Assembly: GCF_003675895.1 (NCBI RefSeq)
Contig: NZ_ML014776.1
Span: 1 to 64,000 of the forward strand
Origin: Parashewanella curva
GTDB lineage: Bacteria > Pseudomonadota > Gammaproteobacteria > Enterobacterales > Shewanellaceae
Direction of reading: 5' to 3'
Length of the DNA: 64,000 nt
A program made the position numbers and the translations under genes. Position 1 is the stretch's first letter. Each line of letters starts with the position of its first letter. Shown here piece after piece: positions 18,527-28,864 of the stretch. The notes beneath the pieces are model-generated. The model saw only the letters and a list, made by a program, of their open reading frames with translations, was not told the DNA's origin and made no database searches.

Positions 18527-20068
18527 CTAACGATCAGGATGCGCTTCTAAGATCCATCTAAACTTATCAAAATGCTGCTCAAAAACCGTCACTAATTCAG
18601 GGTCAAAGTAGGTTCCACGACAGTTGATAATTTCCTGTTTTGCATCTTCCACAGTCCATGCGGGTTTATAGCAACGCTTACTACACAGGGCATCAAAGAC
18701 ATCCGCTAATGCCGTAATGCGTCCTTCTATCGATATATCGCTGCCCGCTTTGGCGTTGGGATAACCCGTGCCATCCCAACGTTCATGGTGATCTCTGGCC
18801 AAATTTGCCGCCATTTGAAATGTGGAATTATGATTTCCACTTAAGATCTCCCAGCCTTTTTCAGCATGCTGTTGCATGGTTTGCCATTCTTCAGCAGTCA
18901 GTTTGCCTGGTTTGTTAAGCACACTATCCGGCACCCCAACTTTACCAACATCATGTAACTGCGCAGCCAGACGGATGGTCTCGCTAAATACTTTTGATTG
19001 ACCACTGAGCTCAGCGAGAGTTTTAGCGTAAAGTCCTACTCGAATAACATGCTCTCCGGTTTCTTTTGAGCGTGACTCCATTGCACCGCCCATCAACGAG
19101 ATGCTCATTTCTTGGGCTTCTTTTAGCGAATTATTTAACAGCAGATTTTCGTAACTGAGCATGACGTTTTTCAGGTAGAGGTCGATCATTTCTATACCCT
19201 GAAAATCAATCTCTTCTGAGGCAGAAAACGCAAATACGGTATTGTGTTCATTATCAGATTTGTGGTAATAAACGTAGTAATTGTCTTCTTTAAAGCTTTC
19301 TTTAATCGTCAGTGCTTTTGAAAACAACGCCTTGTATTTAAAATTCAGCTCTTCAGCGTTACTGCGGGTGATCACCTCAACCTGTGAGGCTTTACCCGAG
19401 AACATTTTTAAATGGCTGTCCATTTTTGAAATGCCAAAACTATCTTCAACATCAATATACATTTTGGTATTGGTGATATTGAGAACTAATTTTAACTGCT
19501 CCAACACGGCTTCAGCAAAGATGCGAAGGTTACTGAACTCACAAACATTGGTGATCGTCGCGATCACTTGTTTAAGCACTTTGCGATGTTGCTGTAATAA
19601 ACAAATGTCACGATAAGCACGTAAAGAGGTGAAAAAAGTGGTCTCCAAATCACTGCGACGCAGCTCAGTTTTGGCTTTGTAGCCATCAATATCATAGTCA
19701 CGAATGACACTTTGCTCGGGTGCGATGCCTGGTTGCCCTGTCCGCAAGATTATACGTGAGTAACTATTGTTCATTTGCTTACGGATAAATTTGGCAAGCT
19801 CCAGTCCTGCGCTGTCGCTTTCCATAACCACATCTAACAAAATTAAACTGAACTGTTGCCCTTGCTCCAAGATAACTCGTGCTTGCTCCCCCGAATATGC
19901 ACAGTGAAATTTAACCATCTTATTTTCAAACTCAAATCCACTCATAATGAGCTTTGTTGAAGCATGTACATCTTTATCATCGTCAACGATGAGGACATGC
20001 CAAACATCTTGCTGTTGTGCAGGTTCATTATTTGAAATGCTTTCTCTATCGTCTTCTAACCATTCCAT
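18527..20068 (-). CDS. Response regulator with HD-GYP c-di-GMP phosphodiesterase output
   Basis: This 513-residue protein starts with a receiver domain (acidic pair at 29-31, phospho-acceptor Asp79 in SLILLDVV). A sensor-like linker of the DUF3369 type follows (about 165-310). The HD-GYP domain has HD at 372-373 in QLHDVGKVGVP, then DHHERWDGTGYP at 427-437. All metal ligands I can see are present, so it probably degrades cyclic di-GMP in response to the kinase encoded nine bases upstream. No other output domain is present. Confidence 0.9.
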   Translation of the reverse strand: MEWLEDDRESISNNEPAQQQDVWHVLIVDDDKDVHASTKLIMSGFEFENKMVKFHCAYSGEQARVILEQGQQFSLILLDVVMESDSAGLELAKFIRKQMNNSYSRIILRTGQPGIAPEQSVIRDYDIDGYKAKTELRRSDLETTFFTSLRAYRDICLLQQHRKVLKQVIATITNVCEFSNLRIFAEAVLEQLKLVLNITNTKMYIDVEDSFGISKMDSHLKMFSGKASQVEVITRSNAEELNFKYKALFSKALTIKESFKEDNYYVYYHKSDNEHNTVFAFSASEEIDFQGIEMIDLYLKNVMLSYENLLLNNSLKEAQEMSISLMGGAMESRSKETGEHVIRVGLYAKTLAELSGQSKVFSETIRLAAQLHDVGKVGVPDSVLNKPGKLTAEEWQTMQQHAEKGWEILSGNHNSTFQMAANLARDHHERWDGTGYPNAKAGSDISIEGRITALADVFDALCSKRCYKPAWTVEDAKQEIINCRGTYFDPELVTVFEQHFDKFRWILEAHPDR

Positions 20069-20077
20069 TTTGAACTC

Positions 20078-21691
20078 CTAAACATTGTCTATTACTAGCG
20101 GTAGCAAGATGGTGAATTGCGTGCCTTGATTTAAGCTTGATTTACAGCGGATCTGCCCATTCATCTTATGAGTAACTAAGTTATAAACGATACTCATACC
20201 CAATCCGCTGCCACCTTGTCCTCGCTTGGTCGTAAAGAAAGGTTCAAAAATTTTGGCTTGCTGTTGCTGATTCATACCCACACCATCGTCAGCAAACATC
20301 AATACCAACTGCTGATTTTGCATTGAGACATTGATGGTGATTCGACCATGCTTGTTACCATCGTCGTAAGCATGCATTAAGGCATTCATCAATAAGTTAC
20401 TGATCACTTGTGAAAAAGCGCCAGGGTAGCTTTTGATGACCAGCCCACTTTGAGAAATTTGAGTATCTATGGTGATAGAAGTAGGTTTAAATTTATGGTG
20501 CAGACTTCTAATGGTGTCAGTCAGATAAATGTCTACCGTAAATTCTCGCAGTGCTTCACTGCTTTGCTCGACAGCGATTTTCTTAAAGCTGGCGATAAGC
20601 TGCGCAGCACGTTCATTGTTGCTGAGTAATAATCGGCAATTCTCGGTTGATGAAGCTAAAAAGCTTTCTAATTGAGTTCGCTTTAGGGTGCCATTTTCAA
20701 CACCTTTATTGAGTACTTCAATTTCTTGTTCTAAATGCGATGCCAAAGCCATACTGGTACTTAATGGCGTATTCACTTCATGGGCAACGCCAGCCACTAA
20801 GTTACCCAAAGACGCCATTTTTTCGGACTCCACCAGCTGATCTTGGGCTAACTTAATTTGCTCAATATTACAATTCAGCTCATCATTTTTGTCATTGAGC
20901 TCTATGGTTTGCTTATCCACCTCAGTTTGCAACATTCCAAGTAATTTTGAAGAGGATTTGAGGCGAAAATATAAAATCAGAAACAGACAAATCACGAGCC
21001 CTGCAAAACCAAAGATTGCCAAGGTTACAGTACGATTATGATAGGTGTTGAGGGCGCTAATATGTGCAGCTGTTCGCTCATCTTGGAGCTGATAGAACTC
21101 ATTGATGTACGACATGATTTTCACCTTAGTGTGAAAATACGCTTCGCTATAGAGAATTTTAACCGCACTTAAATCATCAAGGCTTGAGTTTTGCGTTAAC
21201 TCAAACGCCTGTAACTCCAGTTGCGCTAAATTATCAGACTCAGCTTTGGCTTTATCAAGCTGTAATAACTCCGCTGATTCAATGCCACTTTCTATCATCA
21301 ACTGATGTAATGATTTACGACTGCCAAGTTCAAAAGGCGGCATGCTGTGTTCAGGCATTAAAAAGTCCCAATACACGCGCTCATAGTTATTGGGTCTTGG
21401 AGACTCCCCGTCTCGAATCTTCATGATTTGCTCAAAGTATTTCAAGAACCTTGGGTTCTTGGTAACCGCATAGGCTCCCGCCATTAAGGTTAACTGATCT
21501 GAACTCAACCTAAGTTGTTCTGTGAGCAGATAGGACTGATATCGGTTTTCATTGGCATCAAGCAAGCTCTTAAACGAGCGATAGGACAATACGGTAAATA
21601 CTAGTGACACGATAAGAAAAACAACGGATAAAATGCTTAAGATTTTGGGAATAAAATCCAGTTTTTTGATACTTTTTTGATTAATTGACAT
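20078..21691 (-). CDS. Membrane sensor histidine kinase
   Basis: There are two transmembrane helices (about residues 20-40 and 225-245) around a helical periplasmic domain of some 185 residues. A cytoplasmic coil, the H-box VAHEVNTPLS, the N-box QVISNLLMNALMHA, and the G-boxes DDGVGM and GSGLGMSI follow. The form is that of DctB/NtrB-like kinases. It is the first gene of an operon with the HD-GYP response regulator. The ATG at 21691 is used; a TTG at 21706 would add five residues. Direct repeats of agtgttcact upstream may be a binding site. Confidence 0.88.
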   Translation of the reverse strand: MSINQKSIKKLDFIPKILSILSVVFLIVSLVFTVLSYRSFKSLLDANENRYQSYLLTEQLRLSSDQLTLMAGAYAVTKNPRFLKYFEQIMKIRDGESPRPNNYERVYWDFLMPEHSMPPFELGSRKSLHQLMIESGIESAELLQLDKAKAESDNLAQLELQAFELTQNSSLDDLSAVKILYSEAYFHTKVKIMSYINEFYQLQDERTAAHISALNTYHNRTVTLAIFGFAGLVICLFLILYFRLKSSSKLLGMLQTEVDKQTIELNDKNDELNCNIEQIKLAQDQLVESEKMASLGNLVAGVAHEVNTPLSTSMALASHLEQEIEVLNKGVENGTLKRTQLESFLASSTENCRLLLSNNERAAQLIASFKKIAVEQSSEALREFTVDIYLTDTIRSLHHKFKPTSITIDTQISQSGLVIKSYPGAFSQVISNLLMNALMHAYDDGNKHGRITINVSMQNQQLVLMFADDGVGMNQQQQAKIFEPFFTTKRGQGGSGLGMSIVYNLVTHKMNGQIRCKSSLNQGTQFTILLPLVIDNV

Positions 21692-21792
21692 TAAATAACC
21701 GAACAAATAAAAAGGTAAACCTGTGAAGAACAGACACCGCCATTCTCTGGAAATGCTCCCAGAACAATGATTAATATTTAGAAGAATTCAGA

Positions 21793-21838
21793 AGTGTTCA
21801 CTCAAGCGCAGTGTTCACTAATACAGCGGAAAGTGAAC
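21793..21838. promoter_or_regulatory. Repeated agtgttcact sites upstream of kinase operon
   Basis: Two exact copies of agtgttcact start at 21793 and 21810, a 17-base period, and an inverted half-site agtgaac is at 21832. Each copy is itself nearly palindromic. The arrangement resembles a regulator-binding array about 100 bases before the kinase start. The regulator is unknown. Confidence 0.35.
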
Positions 21839-21968
21839 AAGATACGCTCAATGTGAGAGAAGTAAATTATCGGGATGACTAAATGTGACATAGAGCAAAA
21901 ACACCAACCACATTTGTGATACTTATCATATTTTATGACAAGTACCATATCTTACAGTGAGCCTTTAT

Positions 21969-23033
21969 TTAGGTTGATTGCTTTCGCTCCACCTTCGCAT
22001 TAACCAATTGCCCATCTTGCAGGGTTTCAGCACCTCGGATCACAACTCGGTCTTTATTATAGATATCACCTTTCACCGCAATCCAATCTCCGTCGCCATC
22101 ACCTAATTCAACCTTGACCTTTATGGCCTTGTCTTGCTCATTGATCTTAAATACAAAAGCACCTTTTGAACGCAAAACAACCGCATCTCTCGGTACCAAT
22201 GTTGTCAATGTTTGCGGTGCTATCGGTAAGGCTAATGAAATCAGCTCACCAACACTAAAATTATCTTCAATCCCCAATGGAAGGTTTAAACGGATTTCAA
22301 AGGTTTGTGAACGAACATCCGATACCGGAATTAAACTTCTGATCGAAGCCGAAAACTCTCCTTCACTGTGATATACCTTAAGGACATCCCCCACTCTGAC
22401 TCGCTTGCTGTGCTTGAGAGGTGCATGCAGTCGAATTTCTAAATGTTCAGGGTCGGTAATAGCGACAATGGCTTTAGCACGTCCAATATCTTCGCCCTTT
22501 TGATGATAACGCTGAGTGATGATCCCAGAAAAAGGTGCTTTGACATCAGTACGATTGAGTTCATCATTAATCTCTTTTAAGCGTACTTTCGCTAAGGTGA
22601 GATTTGCTTTAGCCAAATCCCGCTGCGATTGGGCTTCATCAATTTGAGCTTCAGACACATGCTGGCTTTTTCTCAAGGCTTTAAGTCGATTAAACTCTCT
22701 GATCAACCTTTGGTGAGACACCTTACTGTGTTGAATTTGCGCTTGTTGTTTCTCTTTTGCGAGTAATAAACGTGTCTTTTCAAGTCGAGCAACCACCTCA
22801 CCTTCTTTAACGTTAGTTCCCGCTTCTTGTACCCATTCTATGCGTCCATCGACACCTGAAGTAAGCTCAGCACTTTGACGAGAATGTACTGAGCCAATCA
22901 CATTCACTTTTGGTGATAATGGTCGGTTTTGAACTTCAACAACACTGACCAGACGGGGCTCTTCGCTTGCGTATGAAGTCAAAACCGTTAAAGAGAAAAA
23001 TAATGCAATGAATATAGAGGTTAAAACTTTCAT
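21969..23033 (-). CDS. RND efflux periplasmic adaptor
   Basis: This 354-residue membrane fusion protein has a cleavable signal peptide (LTSIFIALFFSLTVLTSYASE), two lipoyl half-motifs (LTSGVDGRIEWVQEAG and DVKAPFSGIITQRYH) around a helical hairpin, and a C-terminal barrel. Its start overlaps the end of the permease gene by four bases (ATGA), so the two are translationally coupled. In this operon the permease comes first, the reverse of the other RND operon in the window. Confidence 0.9.
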   Translation of the reverse strand: MKVLTSIFIALFFSLTVLTSYASEEPRLVSVVEVQNRPLSPKVNVIGSVHSRQSAELTSGVDGRIEWVQEAGTNVKEGEVVARLEKTRLLLAKEKQQAQIQHSKVSHQRLIREFNRLKALRKSQHVSEAQIDEAQSQRDLAKANLTLAKVRLKEINDELNRTDVKAPFSGIITQRYHQKGEDIGRAKAIVAITDPEHLEIRLHAPLKHSKRVRVGDVLKVYHSEGEFSASIRSLIPVSDVRSQTFEIRLNLPLGIEDNFSVGELISLALPIAPQTLTTLVPRDAVVLRSKGAFVFKINEQDKAIKVKVELGDGDGDWIAVKGDIYNKDRVVIRGAETLQDGQLVNAKVERKQST

Positions 23034-26000
23034 ACTTCATTCCTTGTGAAACTCGTGATACCTGAAGAAAGACGGTTGAATTCCAATCCATGCGTTAATC
23101 GCAATAAACTCGGCATTAAAATCAAGGTAAATAAGGCACTAAAGGTCATGCCTCCTACAATCACCGCCGCTAATCCGCGATAAATTTCACTTCCCACACC
23201 TGGCACCAGCATTAGAGGTAGCATGCCAAAAATCGAAGTTAAGGTACTCATATACACAGGTCTGGATCGAGTGCGCACCGCTTGTGCAATGGCCGCATCA
23301 ATATCAAGTCCATTTCGTGTACCTTGACGTGTTTGAACCACCAACAAAATGGCATTATTCACCACGAGACCAAGGAGAATAATAAAGCCTATCATAGTGA
23401 GTAAGTCGAGGCTTTGGAAACTCAATAGGTTTAATAGACGCAAGCTAATCACACCACCACACACCGCCAATGGCATAGACAGTAATACCAATAAACTGTC
23501 CTTTACCGATTTAAACATGGCCGCCATCAACAAAAATAAAATCATCACAGCAAGGGCAAAGTTAACACTCATTTGCTCAATGGCTTGCTTTAATTTATCA
23601 GAGCTTCCTCTAAATTGAACTGAGCTATTTTCAGGTAAATCGGCTTTTATTTTGGGCAATGCTTTCGATGTAATTTGCTCTAACGCTTCATCAAGAGACA
23701 TATCCGCAGGCGGGAAAATGAGTAAACTCACACTGCGATTGCCATTAACTCGTTGCAGCTGAGTCGGACCCACCGTTCTTTGAATATCCGTCAATTCACC
23801 GATGGTTTGGATCCCTGCTTCATGGGTATAAATAGGCGTTGCCGCTAATTGTTCGGGTACTTGCCATTTAGGACCTTTGAGCAACACATCCATACGCTCG
23901 TTTCCATCAAAATATTCCCCCACAAATAACCCTGATGTATAAGCGCGAACCGCATTGGCTAATTGACTCCTATCAATCCCCGCTTGTGCAAGTCGACGTT
24001 CATCTGGCACCAACTGTAACTCAGGTTGAGCTAACGAGAGTCCCGGAATGGGTCGAACTACTGCTCCGGGTAACGCGTCAGTAATATGTGTCATGCCATT
24101 TCGAGCCGTTTCCATCAAGGCTTCAGTATCAGCCCCCAATAAATCGACATTAATCGCTCGCCCGCCATTGATACCGAATTGCAGCAATGTTCCTCGATTG
24201 GTAAAAGCTTGCGTATCGGGTAAGTCTTTTAACAACTCGGTTTTCAGTAATTGCATCATTTCGTCAACGCGACTTGGATCTTCAAGATAAATGAATAAAG
24301 CGTTAAACGAGTTGAAAACTGAAAAGTTATACCCCTTTATGTAGGGCTGCTGTTTTTTCTCATAATAAGGCTTCAGTCGCTCTGTCATGATTGAGCCAAA
24401 TTCCTTTTCTAACACTTTGATATTGGCACCCGGAGGTAATGAGAAAAAGGTAGCAATCGCATCAGATTTGGCTTGCGGTAAGAAGTCAGGTCGCGGCATT
24501 AATACCGCTGTTAAAACGCTTGCGCCCAGTATCAGGGCGGCACACCACAATAGCGCTAACTTTCTATTACCTGTAATACGTTGAATAAACGCCGTTAACT
24601 TATCCCAAACGTTGGCCTGTACTTGAGCTTGCTCTGTAGGTGCTAGCTTCAGCCAAAGTAAGCTGAAAACAGGCAGTAAAGTGATAGAGCTAATGAAAGA
24701 CGAAACAACCGCAACCGAGAGGGTTAAAGCTAAATCGGAAAACAGCTGCCCTTCGACGCCAGTCATAAATAAAATCGGTAAGAAAATAGCAACTGTAGTT
24801 GCTGTTGAGGCTAATAGTGCACCTTTGACTTGCCCTGTCCCTTCCAACACCGCTTGTTTGAGGGAACGACCTTGTTGAAGTAAGCGCACAATATTTTCTT
24901 GCACAATAATCGCGGCATCAAGCACCAATCCGACCGCAAAAGCCAATCCCGCTAACGAAATCACATTTAAAGTTCGTCCTAAGCTCTCCAATGCAATAAA
25001 AGCGATCAACAAGGCCACTGGGATGGTGGATGCAATCATCAAAGTGGCAGGAAAACTTCTTAAAAAACCGAACAAAATGACTAAGGCCAAAACGACCCCA
25101 ATCACTATGTTGCTCTGCACCAAAGCAATAGCACGTTTGATATGGATGGAGGCATCAAAAGATAAATCCATCACCAAACCAGCGTCTTTCAACGCCCCAG
25201 AATTCAATTCGTTAATGGCTTTATTAACGCCTTCAAGTACATTCACTGTATTGGCATCAAACGTTCCCTCAAGTGTAATGTAATAGGCTGAATAACCATT
25301 TCGTTTAGTAAAGCCTTGTTGTTCAGCGTTGGATATTTCAACATCTGCAACTTCATTTAAATAAATCGGGCGACCGTTGTTATAGCTTAAAATCAGTTCT
25401 CCTAAGTTCTCAGGATGGTATTGACCGATAAATCTCACCGTGTATTGCCTGCGCCCGACATTAGCCGTACCACCTGAGACATCAGAAGCGCGGAGTAAGA
25501 CACGTCGAAATTGATCCAGTGTTATTCCTAACGCCGCCGCTCGATAAGGATCAAAATTGATGTGTAACTCTTTTGGCAAACGTCCCGCTAACTGCACATT
25601 GGCAATACCTTGAATTTGGCGAAGCCTAGGTTCAACCACATCATCAATAAGTTTTTGATATTGAGTGAAATCTTGATTGGGGTTATCAGGAGCGGTGCGG
25701 ATCAGCAAAGAAGCCATTCCCGGAGCACCTCCTCCACCACCACCGACATTAATGAACGGCTCCATCGCATCCAATGGTCTGGGAGGTGTTTGATTTAACG
25801 CATTAATCACGTTGATCATCGCCTCTTGCATGTTGGTACCTACTTCAAAAGTGAGGGTCACTATGCCAAAACCTTGGGAGATATGTGAGTTAACTTCAAT
25901 AACACCAGTAACACGTTTGAGCACATTTTCTTGAGGCTCAATAATGTTCGACTCCATCTCTTGAGGCGCAGCCGAACGCCAGTTATTCATCACCGAAATT

Positions 26001-26131
26001 TGCGGCTGTTGGATATCAGGTAACAACTGAATTGGAAGTTTAGAAATGGCAATCAAGCCAAATACGGCTATAAGCAATACAGCGACAATGGTTCCTGCGA
26101 TATTCTCGGTACTGACTTTGGTAAGACTCAT
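23030..26131 (-). CDS. RND efflux permease with altered proton-relay motif
   Basis: The 1033-residue protein has the standard RND topology and duplicated halves. In TM4, where AcrB has the Asp407-Asp408 pair, this protein reads GLVLDAAIIVQEN: Asp405 is kept but the next residue is Ala406. TM10 keeps GLVVNNAILLVV, with Asn where many pumps have Asp. A Gly-rich loop is at 129-136. This may be a subfamily with different energy coupling or a reduced-activity pump. The short palindrome ttacaa-t-ttgtaa at 26218-26230 lies in its upstream region. Confidence 0.9.
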   Translation of the reverse strand: MSLTKVSTENIAGTIVAVLLIAVFGLIAISKLPIQLLPDIQQPQISVMNNWRSAAPQEMESNIIEPQENVLKRVTGVIEVNSHISQGFGIVTLTFEVGTNMQEAMINVINALNQTPPRPLDAMEPFINVGGGGGGAPGMASLLIRTAPDNPNQDFTQYQKLIDDVVEPRLRQIQGIANVQLAGRLPKELHINFDPYRAAALGITLDQFRRVLLRASDVSGGTANVGRRQYTVRFIGQYHPENLGELILSYNNGRPIYLNEVADVEISNAEQQGFTKRNGYSAYYITLEGTFDANTVNVLEGVNKAINELNSGALKDAGLVMDLSFDASIHIKRAIALVQSNIVIGVVLALVILFGFLRSFPATLMIASTIPVALLIAFIALESLGRTLNVISLAGLAFAVGLVLDAAIIVQENIVRLLQQGRSLKQAVLEGTGQVKGALLASTATTVAIFLPILFMTGVEGQLFSDLALTLSVAVVSSFISSITLLPVFSLLWLKLAPTEQAQVQANVWDKLTAFIQRITGNRKLALLWCAALILGASVLTAVLMPRPDFLPQAKSDAIATFFSLPPGANIKVLEKEFGSIMTERLKPYYEKKQQPYIKGYNFSVFNSFNALFIYLEDPSRVDEMMQLLKTELLKDLPDTQAFTNRGTLLQFGINGGRAINVDLLGADTEALMETARNGMTHITDALPGAVVRPIPGLSLAQPELQLVPDERRLAQAGIDRSQLANAVRAYTSGLFVGEYFDGNERMDVLLKGPKWQVPEQLAATPIYTHEAGIQTIGELTDIQRTVGPTQLQRVNGNRSVSLLIFPPADMSLDEALEQITSKALPKIKADLPENSSVQFRGSSDKLKQAIEQMSVNFALAVMILFLLMAAMFKSVKDSLLVLLSMPLAVCGGVISLRLLNLLSFQSLDLLTMIGFIILLGLVVNNAILLVVQTRQGTRNGLDIDAAIAQAVRTRSRPVYMSTLTSIFGMLPLMLVPGVGSEIYRGLAAVIVGGMTFSALFTLILMPSLLRLTHGLEFNRLSSGITSFTRNEV

Positions 26132-26255
26132 CGCGGTTCCTTGCGAAGGGTTACAACAATTAGCCCAGAATCCTACCAGCTACTACCTAGAAATGAACAG
26201 TAAAACATACACTCTGATTACAATTTGTAACAATTTAGAAATATTAGGATTAAAA

Positions 26256-26513
26256 TCAATCTCCGCCACCTCCGCAGCCACTGCTGTCACCTCCATCTCC
26301 CCAACTGGAGCCACCACCGTCTGCACCACTGGAGCTTGATTTTTTTGAGCTGGAAGACCAATTAAATGAACCTGATATCACTAGCAAGATGTAAGCAATG
26401 GAAAAAACGATAAAGAGTTTGCGTAAATCAAGATAAGTAGCACCAGTAATAAAGACATCGTAGGCCAATACGCCAAGCATGATGATAAAACTGAGTAAGA
26501 GTTTGGTTTTCAT
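26256..26513 (-). CDS. Small membrane protein with Gly/Ser-rich tail
   Basis: From the ATG at 26513, preceded by a good AGGAAAG, the protein has 85 residues. It has two hydrophobic helices (LLLSFIIMLGVLAYDVF and LFIVFSIAYILLVISG) and a C-terminal tail of about 30 residues made mostly of Ser and Gly, ending CGGGGD. Such tails occur in several small proteobacterial membrane proteins of unknown role. A longer frame from 26552 lacks a ribosome binding site. Confidence 0.6.
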   Translation of the reverse strand: MKTKLLLSFIIMLGVLAYDVFITGATYLDLRKLFIVFSIAYILLVISGSFNWSSSSKKSSSSGADGGGSSWGDGGDSSGCGGGGD

Positions 26514-26580
26514 AACAACTTTCCTTGTAAAAAAAGCCATATTCAAAACCAAGCTACTGTTCTTTTACGGTAAATGCAAT

Positions 26581-27282
26581 TTATAGATTTAAATAGAAAT
26601 CCTTTGTAAGGGCTATCATTTCCTCAGTGTAAGTATTATCACGCTCTCTTAATATCAAGCTTTCTTCTAATACTGAACCACCTACAAAATTAAGCTCAAG
26701 TAATAACCTCCTTGCCGTTTTCTCTCTTACTGGAATGACTTGTACACGTTTACTGACCTTTATTGAACTCGTCGATAATGTCTTTAAAAAATTGACCTCA
26801 ACTTCACAGGGCAAAATCAAACTTGCACTGCCATTTTTGCTTAACAAGTTTTGAATGCTTTCGATCAAATGTTCAAACGTGAGGGTATTGGTATGACGCG
26901 CATTGGCTCTAGAAGCATCAGTCGTTTGAGGGCCAGCTAGAAAATAGGGCGGATTACAAATGATATGCTCAAATTTGGTATTGGTAATTTCTGCATATTT
27001 TTGAATACACATATGCTCAACCTTGATCCGTTCAGGCCAAGGGCTTGCGTCAATATTCTTTTTTGCCACATCGCAGCTCACTTGATCATACTCCACTGCC
27101 ACAATGGAAGCCTTTGAGCGCTGAGCAGCCATTAACGCTAACACACCACTGCCTGTTCCTATATCGAGTACAGTGTTTGAATGTGAAAGGTTTGCCCATG
27201 CTCCCAAGATAATAGCATCGGTACTTACAGGCATTCCGCAGCCCGAGTCATCTATATGAAATTGTTTTAAGGTAAATGGCAT
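26581..27282 (-). CDS. trmN: tRNA1(Val) (adenine37-N6)-methyltransferase TrmN6
   Basis: The 233-residue class I methyltransferase has the SAM motif VLDIGTGSGVLAL at 38-50 and the N6-adenine active site NPPYF at 110-114. The N-terminal FTLKQFHIDDSGCGMPVSTD pattern is that of the YfiC/TrmN6 family, which modifies A37 of tRNA1(Val). It is a single gene, divergent from brnQ. Confidence 0.9.
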   Translation of the reverse strand: MPFTLKQFHIDDSGCGMPVSTDAIILGAWANLSHSNTVLDIGTGSGVLALMAAQRSKASIVAVEYDQVSCDVAKKNIDASPWPERIKVEHMCIQKYAEITNTKFEHIICNPPYFLAGPQTTDASRANARHTNTLTFEHLIESIQNLLSKNGSASLILPCEVEVNFLKTLSTSSIKVSKRVQVIPVREKTARRLLLELNFVGGSVLEESLILRERDNTYTEEMIALTKDFYLNL

Positions 27283-27476
27283 AACAAAACAGAAATTAGG
27301 GCAATAGTAAGCCAGTAGTGTGATCTTGGGCTGTATTGTGCCTAAAAGTGAACGTTAGAGCTAACATTCTTGTTGCTACTTTTCTTTAAACAGTAGCCAA
27401 CAGACTTAATTTCGAATAAGTTATCAATAAAAATAATTATTAAATCAAAAAATCTTGTAAATAACAGAGGTCTGCT

Positions 27477-28802
27477 GTGCAAAATAATCAAATGAGTGTC
27501 ACTGACACATTTGGGCTTGGCTTTATGACATTCGCCTTTTTTTTAGGAGCGGGTAACTTAATTTTCCCTCCATTCGCGGGTATGTTAGCTGGCGAAAACA
27601 TGAGCTGGGCCATGATTGGCTTTCTTATTACAGCTGTTGGTCTGCCGCTTTCAGGCTTGATTGCTGTGGCTCGTTCCAAAGGTAATGTTATGGGCATGCT
27701 GCCACCCTTTGCAGCTACAGCCTTAGCTGTGGCAATTTACATTATCATTGGTCCTGCTTTTGCCGCACCTCGTACAGGCCTTGTGGCATACGAAATTGGT
27801 GTTCGACCATTTTTAGAACATACCTCAGCGGTTTATCACATAGCAGGCTTAGAGTTGAATGCATCTCAAATGTGGTCAACCCTCAGTTTCTTTATCATTG
27901 CTATGCTGTTGGCTCTCTTTCCAGGTAAGTTACTCGATAATATTGGTAAAGTTCTGACCCCTGTGCTGCTAACCCTATTGGTAGTATTAGCGATTTCAAT
28001 CATCATGTTCACAGGTTCAGCGCCAAGTGCTCCAGTTGGCGATTATGCAACTCAGCCACTTGCCAAGGGGATCATCGAGGGTTACAACACCATGGATACC
28101 CTAGCCTCTTTGATGTTTGGTATGTTGATCATTGATGTACTAAAAAAGAAAGGCGTCAGCGATCCTAAAGCACAAACTAGGTATTTAGTTAGAGCAGCTA
28201 TCATTGCGGCATCAGGTCTCGCCTTTGTTTATGTCTCACTTTTCTTTTTAGGCACAAGTGCTGGAGACTTGGCCAAAGGTACGACTAATGGCGGACAGAT
28301 TTTGACAAACTTTGTTGACCATCAATTTGGCAGCCTAGGCACGATCTTATTATCAGCCGTAGTATCACTGGCTTGTTTAACCACAGCGGTAGGCTTGATT
28401 GTGGCGTGTTCAGAGTTTTTTGAAGAACTGATCCCAGCTTTTAGCTATCGCCCATTGGTGATTTTCTTTAGTGCGGTTTGTGCATTAGTGGCAAACGTGG
28501 GACTAAGCCAATTAATCTCCATCAGTATTCCTGTTCTTGTCACGATTTATCCTGTTGCTATTGCGTTGGTAGCCATAACCTTTGTTACCACTAAACTGGC
28601 TCGACCTGAGTTTTCCCATCGCCTAGTGTTAAGCGTGGCATTGGTGTTTGGTATTGTCGATGGGCTTAAAGCGGCAGGCGTTGATATGAGTGCATTGCAA
28701 TTCCTACCTCTATTTAATGATGGCATGGCATGGGTTATCCCAACGTTCTTCACCATCATTGCATGTGTCGCAATCCCAAGACATAAAGCACAGCAAGCCT
28801 AA
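27477..28802 (+). CDS. brnQ: Branched-chain amino acid transporter BrnQ (LIVCS family)
   Basis: The 441-residue protein has about twelve hydrophobic segments and the family opening FFLGAGNLIFPPFAG. It imports Leu, Ile and Val by cation symport. The GTG start has CAGAGG six bases upstream and is preferred over an ATG five codons on. The inverted repeat agcaagc/gcttgct overlaps the end of the gene (28792-28809) and may act as a weak terminator. Confidence 0.92.
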   Translation: MQNNQMSVTDTFGLGFMTFAFFLGAGNLIFPPFAGMLAGENMSWAMIGFLITAVGLPLSGLIAVARSKGNVMGMLPPFAATALAVAIYIIIGPAFAAPRTGLVAYEIGVRPFLEHTSAVYHIAGLELNASQMWSTLSFFIIAMLLALFPGKLLDNIGKVLTPVLLTLLVVLAISIIMFTGSAPSAPVGDYATQPLAKGIIEGYNTMDTLASLMFGMLIIDVLKKKGVSDPKAQTRYLVRAAIIAASGLAFVYVSLFFLGTSAGDLAKGTTNGGQILTNFVDHQFGSLGTILLSAVVSLACLTTAVGLIVACSEFFEELIPAFSYRPLVIFFSAVCALVANVGLSQLISISIPVLVTIYPVAIALVAITFVTTKLARPEFSHRLVLSVALVFGIVDGLKAAGVDMSALQFLPLFNDGMAWVIPTFFTIIACVAIPRHKAQQA

Positions 28803-28864
28803 GCTTGCTAGTGGGCTTACCTGTTCGTACAATTGAATAACATTATTTTCATATTTTTGTATTT

